Shown here one piece after another: positions 35,971 to 37,013 of a stretch of 37,013 nucleotides of DNA. The first letter of the stretch is position 1. Each line of letters opens with the position of its first letter. Under the pieces are notes generated by a model. That model did no database searches, was not told the DNA's origin, and was given only the letters and a program-made list of their open reading frames with translations. The stretch covers positions 78,014 through 115,026 of the forward strand of contig CAMCZW010000002.1 in the NCBI GenBank assembly GCA_945888435.1. Reading direction: 5' to 3'. Position numbers and translations under genes: made by a program. The stretch is from a bacterium UBP8_UBA817 (GTDB taxonomy: Bacteria; Margulisbacteria; Marinamargulisbacteria; SXXA01; SICP01).

Positions 35971-36918
35971 GCGTTTGGGTTTGGGTTTGAATTCGCCTAC
36001 TAGATTGAGGTTGAGGCTCATTGAGAAATAGCTTTTGCTGTCGAACTCGACATAATCGCTTTTTTCGTAGGCGTAGCTGAGTGCGAATGGCCCCATATCG
36101 AGGGCTATTCCGATGGCGGTGCCCTTTTTGAGATCGTCTAGTACAAAGTACTCTTTATATCCGGCAAGAAGCTTAAGATACGGGAATGAGGGGATGTGGG
36201 CGGATACTCCTGCTGATTTTTGGATTCCTTTTTCTCCATTTAATTTGGCTTGTCCATATAATCCTACACATCCAAGGTCGTAGTGGCCTCCTAAAATGAT
36301 TTGTCTAGGAAGCGTTTCTACTTGGTTATTGCTGTATTCGATATCCCTTTCTAATATATTTTTTGCGATGAGGGAAATACTTGTTTTACCCCATTTAGCT
36401 TTGACCCCTGCATCAATGTCGTAGCCTTTGGCTGTGACGTTATCAATATTTTTGGTGTATCTGTTGAGTGTGAATCCATAGGATAGACGGGATTTGAAAT
36501 TGGTTTGATATCCTATTTTGGTGAGCGTGTCGGTGTATTTGAATTCGCCGAGTTCTAGAAATTGCTGGTCACCTCCGCTTCCTGTGGTGCCGGTTCTGGG
36601 AATGTCTGAAATTTTGCCGCTAAATTGACCGATGGCAAAGGTGCCCCATTTTGTTTTTTGGCTGATACTGAAATTAGTGATTTCAAATTCGTTGATTAGG
36701 GTAGTGGAGTAGGCTGAAATGGATGTGTTTTTAATAGAGCCCAAACTTGCTGGATTTTCGAAGAGGCTGTTGGAGCTATTATCGAATCCTTCGATTTGGC
36801 CTAATGCGATCATTCTTGCAGAGGTACCGGCTTCGGTGAGCATGAGGTAGTCGGTCCCGTAGGCGGGAATTGTGAGAAGGAGGGTGAGTGATATTATTAA
36901 CTTTTTAATGGTTATCAT
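35956..36918 (-). CDS. PorV/UPF0164-like outer-membrane beta-barrel protein
   Basis: The 320-residue protein has a signal peptide (about 1-21, with cleavage likely after AYG) and then TEAGTSARMIALGQ followed by SNSLFENPASLG, the N-terminal signature shared by PorV and UPF0164 proteins. The rest shows repeated alternating strands, as expected for a barrel of the FadL-like type. The extreme C-terminus is basic (KPKPKRRLHR), which is unusual for a barrel. In Bacteroidetes, PorV shuttles type IX secretion cargo to the cell surface. The gene's start overlaps the stop of an exported protein (ATGA), fitting such a role. Other type IX components are not in the window. Confidence 0.78.
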   Translation of the reverse strand: MITIKKLIISLTLLLTIPAYGTDYLMLTEAGTSARMIALGQIEGFDNSSNSLFENPASLGSIKNTSISAYSTTLINEFEITNFSISQKTKWGTFAIGQFSGKISDIPRTGTTGSGGDQQFLELGEFKYTDTLTKIGYQTNFKSRLSYGFTLNRYTKNIDNVTAKGYDIDAGVKAKWGKTSISLIAKNILERDIEYSNNQVETLPRQIILGGHYDLGCVGLYGQAKLNGEKGIQKSAGVSAHIPSFPYLKLLAGYKEYFVLDDLKKGTAIGIALDMGPFALSYAYEKSDYVEFDSKSYFSMSLNLNLVGEFKPKPKRRLHR

Positions 36919-37013
36919 GGGACAATCGCCATTTTTCCTTTTCCTAAAACAGTACCCTCGCTTAGGAGTGCATAGAAATAAATCCCTGCGGGGATATTGG
37001 TCGTATTAAAGGT
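36915..37013 (-). CDS. C-terminal end of a probable secreted protein with FlgD-like/type IX sorting domain (partial)
   Basis: The last 32 codons of a leftward gene enter from the right edge. They read, in part, IPAGIYFYALLSEG and GKGKMAIVP before a TGA that overlaps the PorV-like start. The pattern G-(I/V)-YFY-x-L followed a few residues later by GK-x-x-(I/V) is typical of FlgD-like Ig and type IX C-terminal sorting domains. The rest of the protein is outside the window, so its function is unknown. Confidence 0.65.
   Translation of the reverse strand, partial: TFNTTNIPAGIYFYALLSEGTVLGKGKMAIVP

Overview
The window is bacterial chromosome with AT-leaning composition and dense, often overlapping genes; I see no rRNA, tRNA, CRISPR array or insertion sequence. 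The host looks like a diderm: it encodes a signal-peptide-bearing outer-membrane-type protein (PorV/UPF0164-like) and a secreted protein ending in a sorting-type C-terminal domain. It respires oxygen, shown by alternative complex III plus a caa3-type oxidase. The taxon cannot be fixed from one window. An uncultivated lineage such as the marine Margulisbacteria would fit, but that is only a guess.

Layout. 1-1141 (minus): the start of lysA and def. 1363-4657 (plus): rpsO, pnp and a membrane-anchored parvulin isomerase, closed by a strong terminator. 4727-8156 (plus): ispE, an unusual HAD-family protein and an MsbA-like ABC exporter. 8229-10805 (plus): clpB, whose end overlaps the end of secF. 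10798-18505 (minus): in transcription order, a receiver protein, a 1046-residue sensor that carries both a PP2C phosphatase and a GHKL kinase domain, a STAS protein, lysS, secD and secF. The first three form a partner-switching (Rsb-like) signalling set.

18688-32585 (plus) is a complete quinol-to-oxygen respiratory operon: actA-actF, a small membrane protein, a SCO copper chaperone, coxB (with fused cytochrome c), coxA, coxC, coxD, then heme A synthase ctaA and heme O synthase ctaB. ActABCDEF oxidises quinol and passes electrons through cytochrome c domains to the CuA/heme a/CuB oxidase; SCO supplies copper, and CtaB/CtaA make heme A. A consensus-like promoter (TTCACT-17-TATAAT) precedes it.

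32586-35934 (plus) is an accessory pair. The first gene encodes a 543-residue protein whose C-terminal two thirds carry the signature of a class I terpene synthase (DDIGD, pyrophosphate-sensor Arg exactly 46 residues before an NDxxSxxxE triad, C-terminal RY pair), behind a roughly 190-residue N-terminal region I do not recognise. The second gene overlaps it by 56 bases and encodes a six-helix membrane protein with a SpoIIE-type phosphatase domain. This is the most promising candidate for an undescribed system in the window. 35956-37013 (minus): a PorV-like protein and the last 32 codons of an exported protein.
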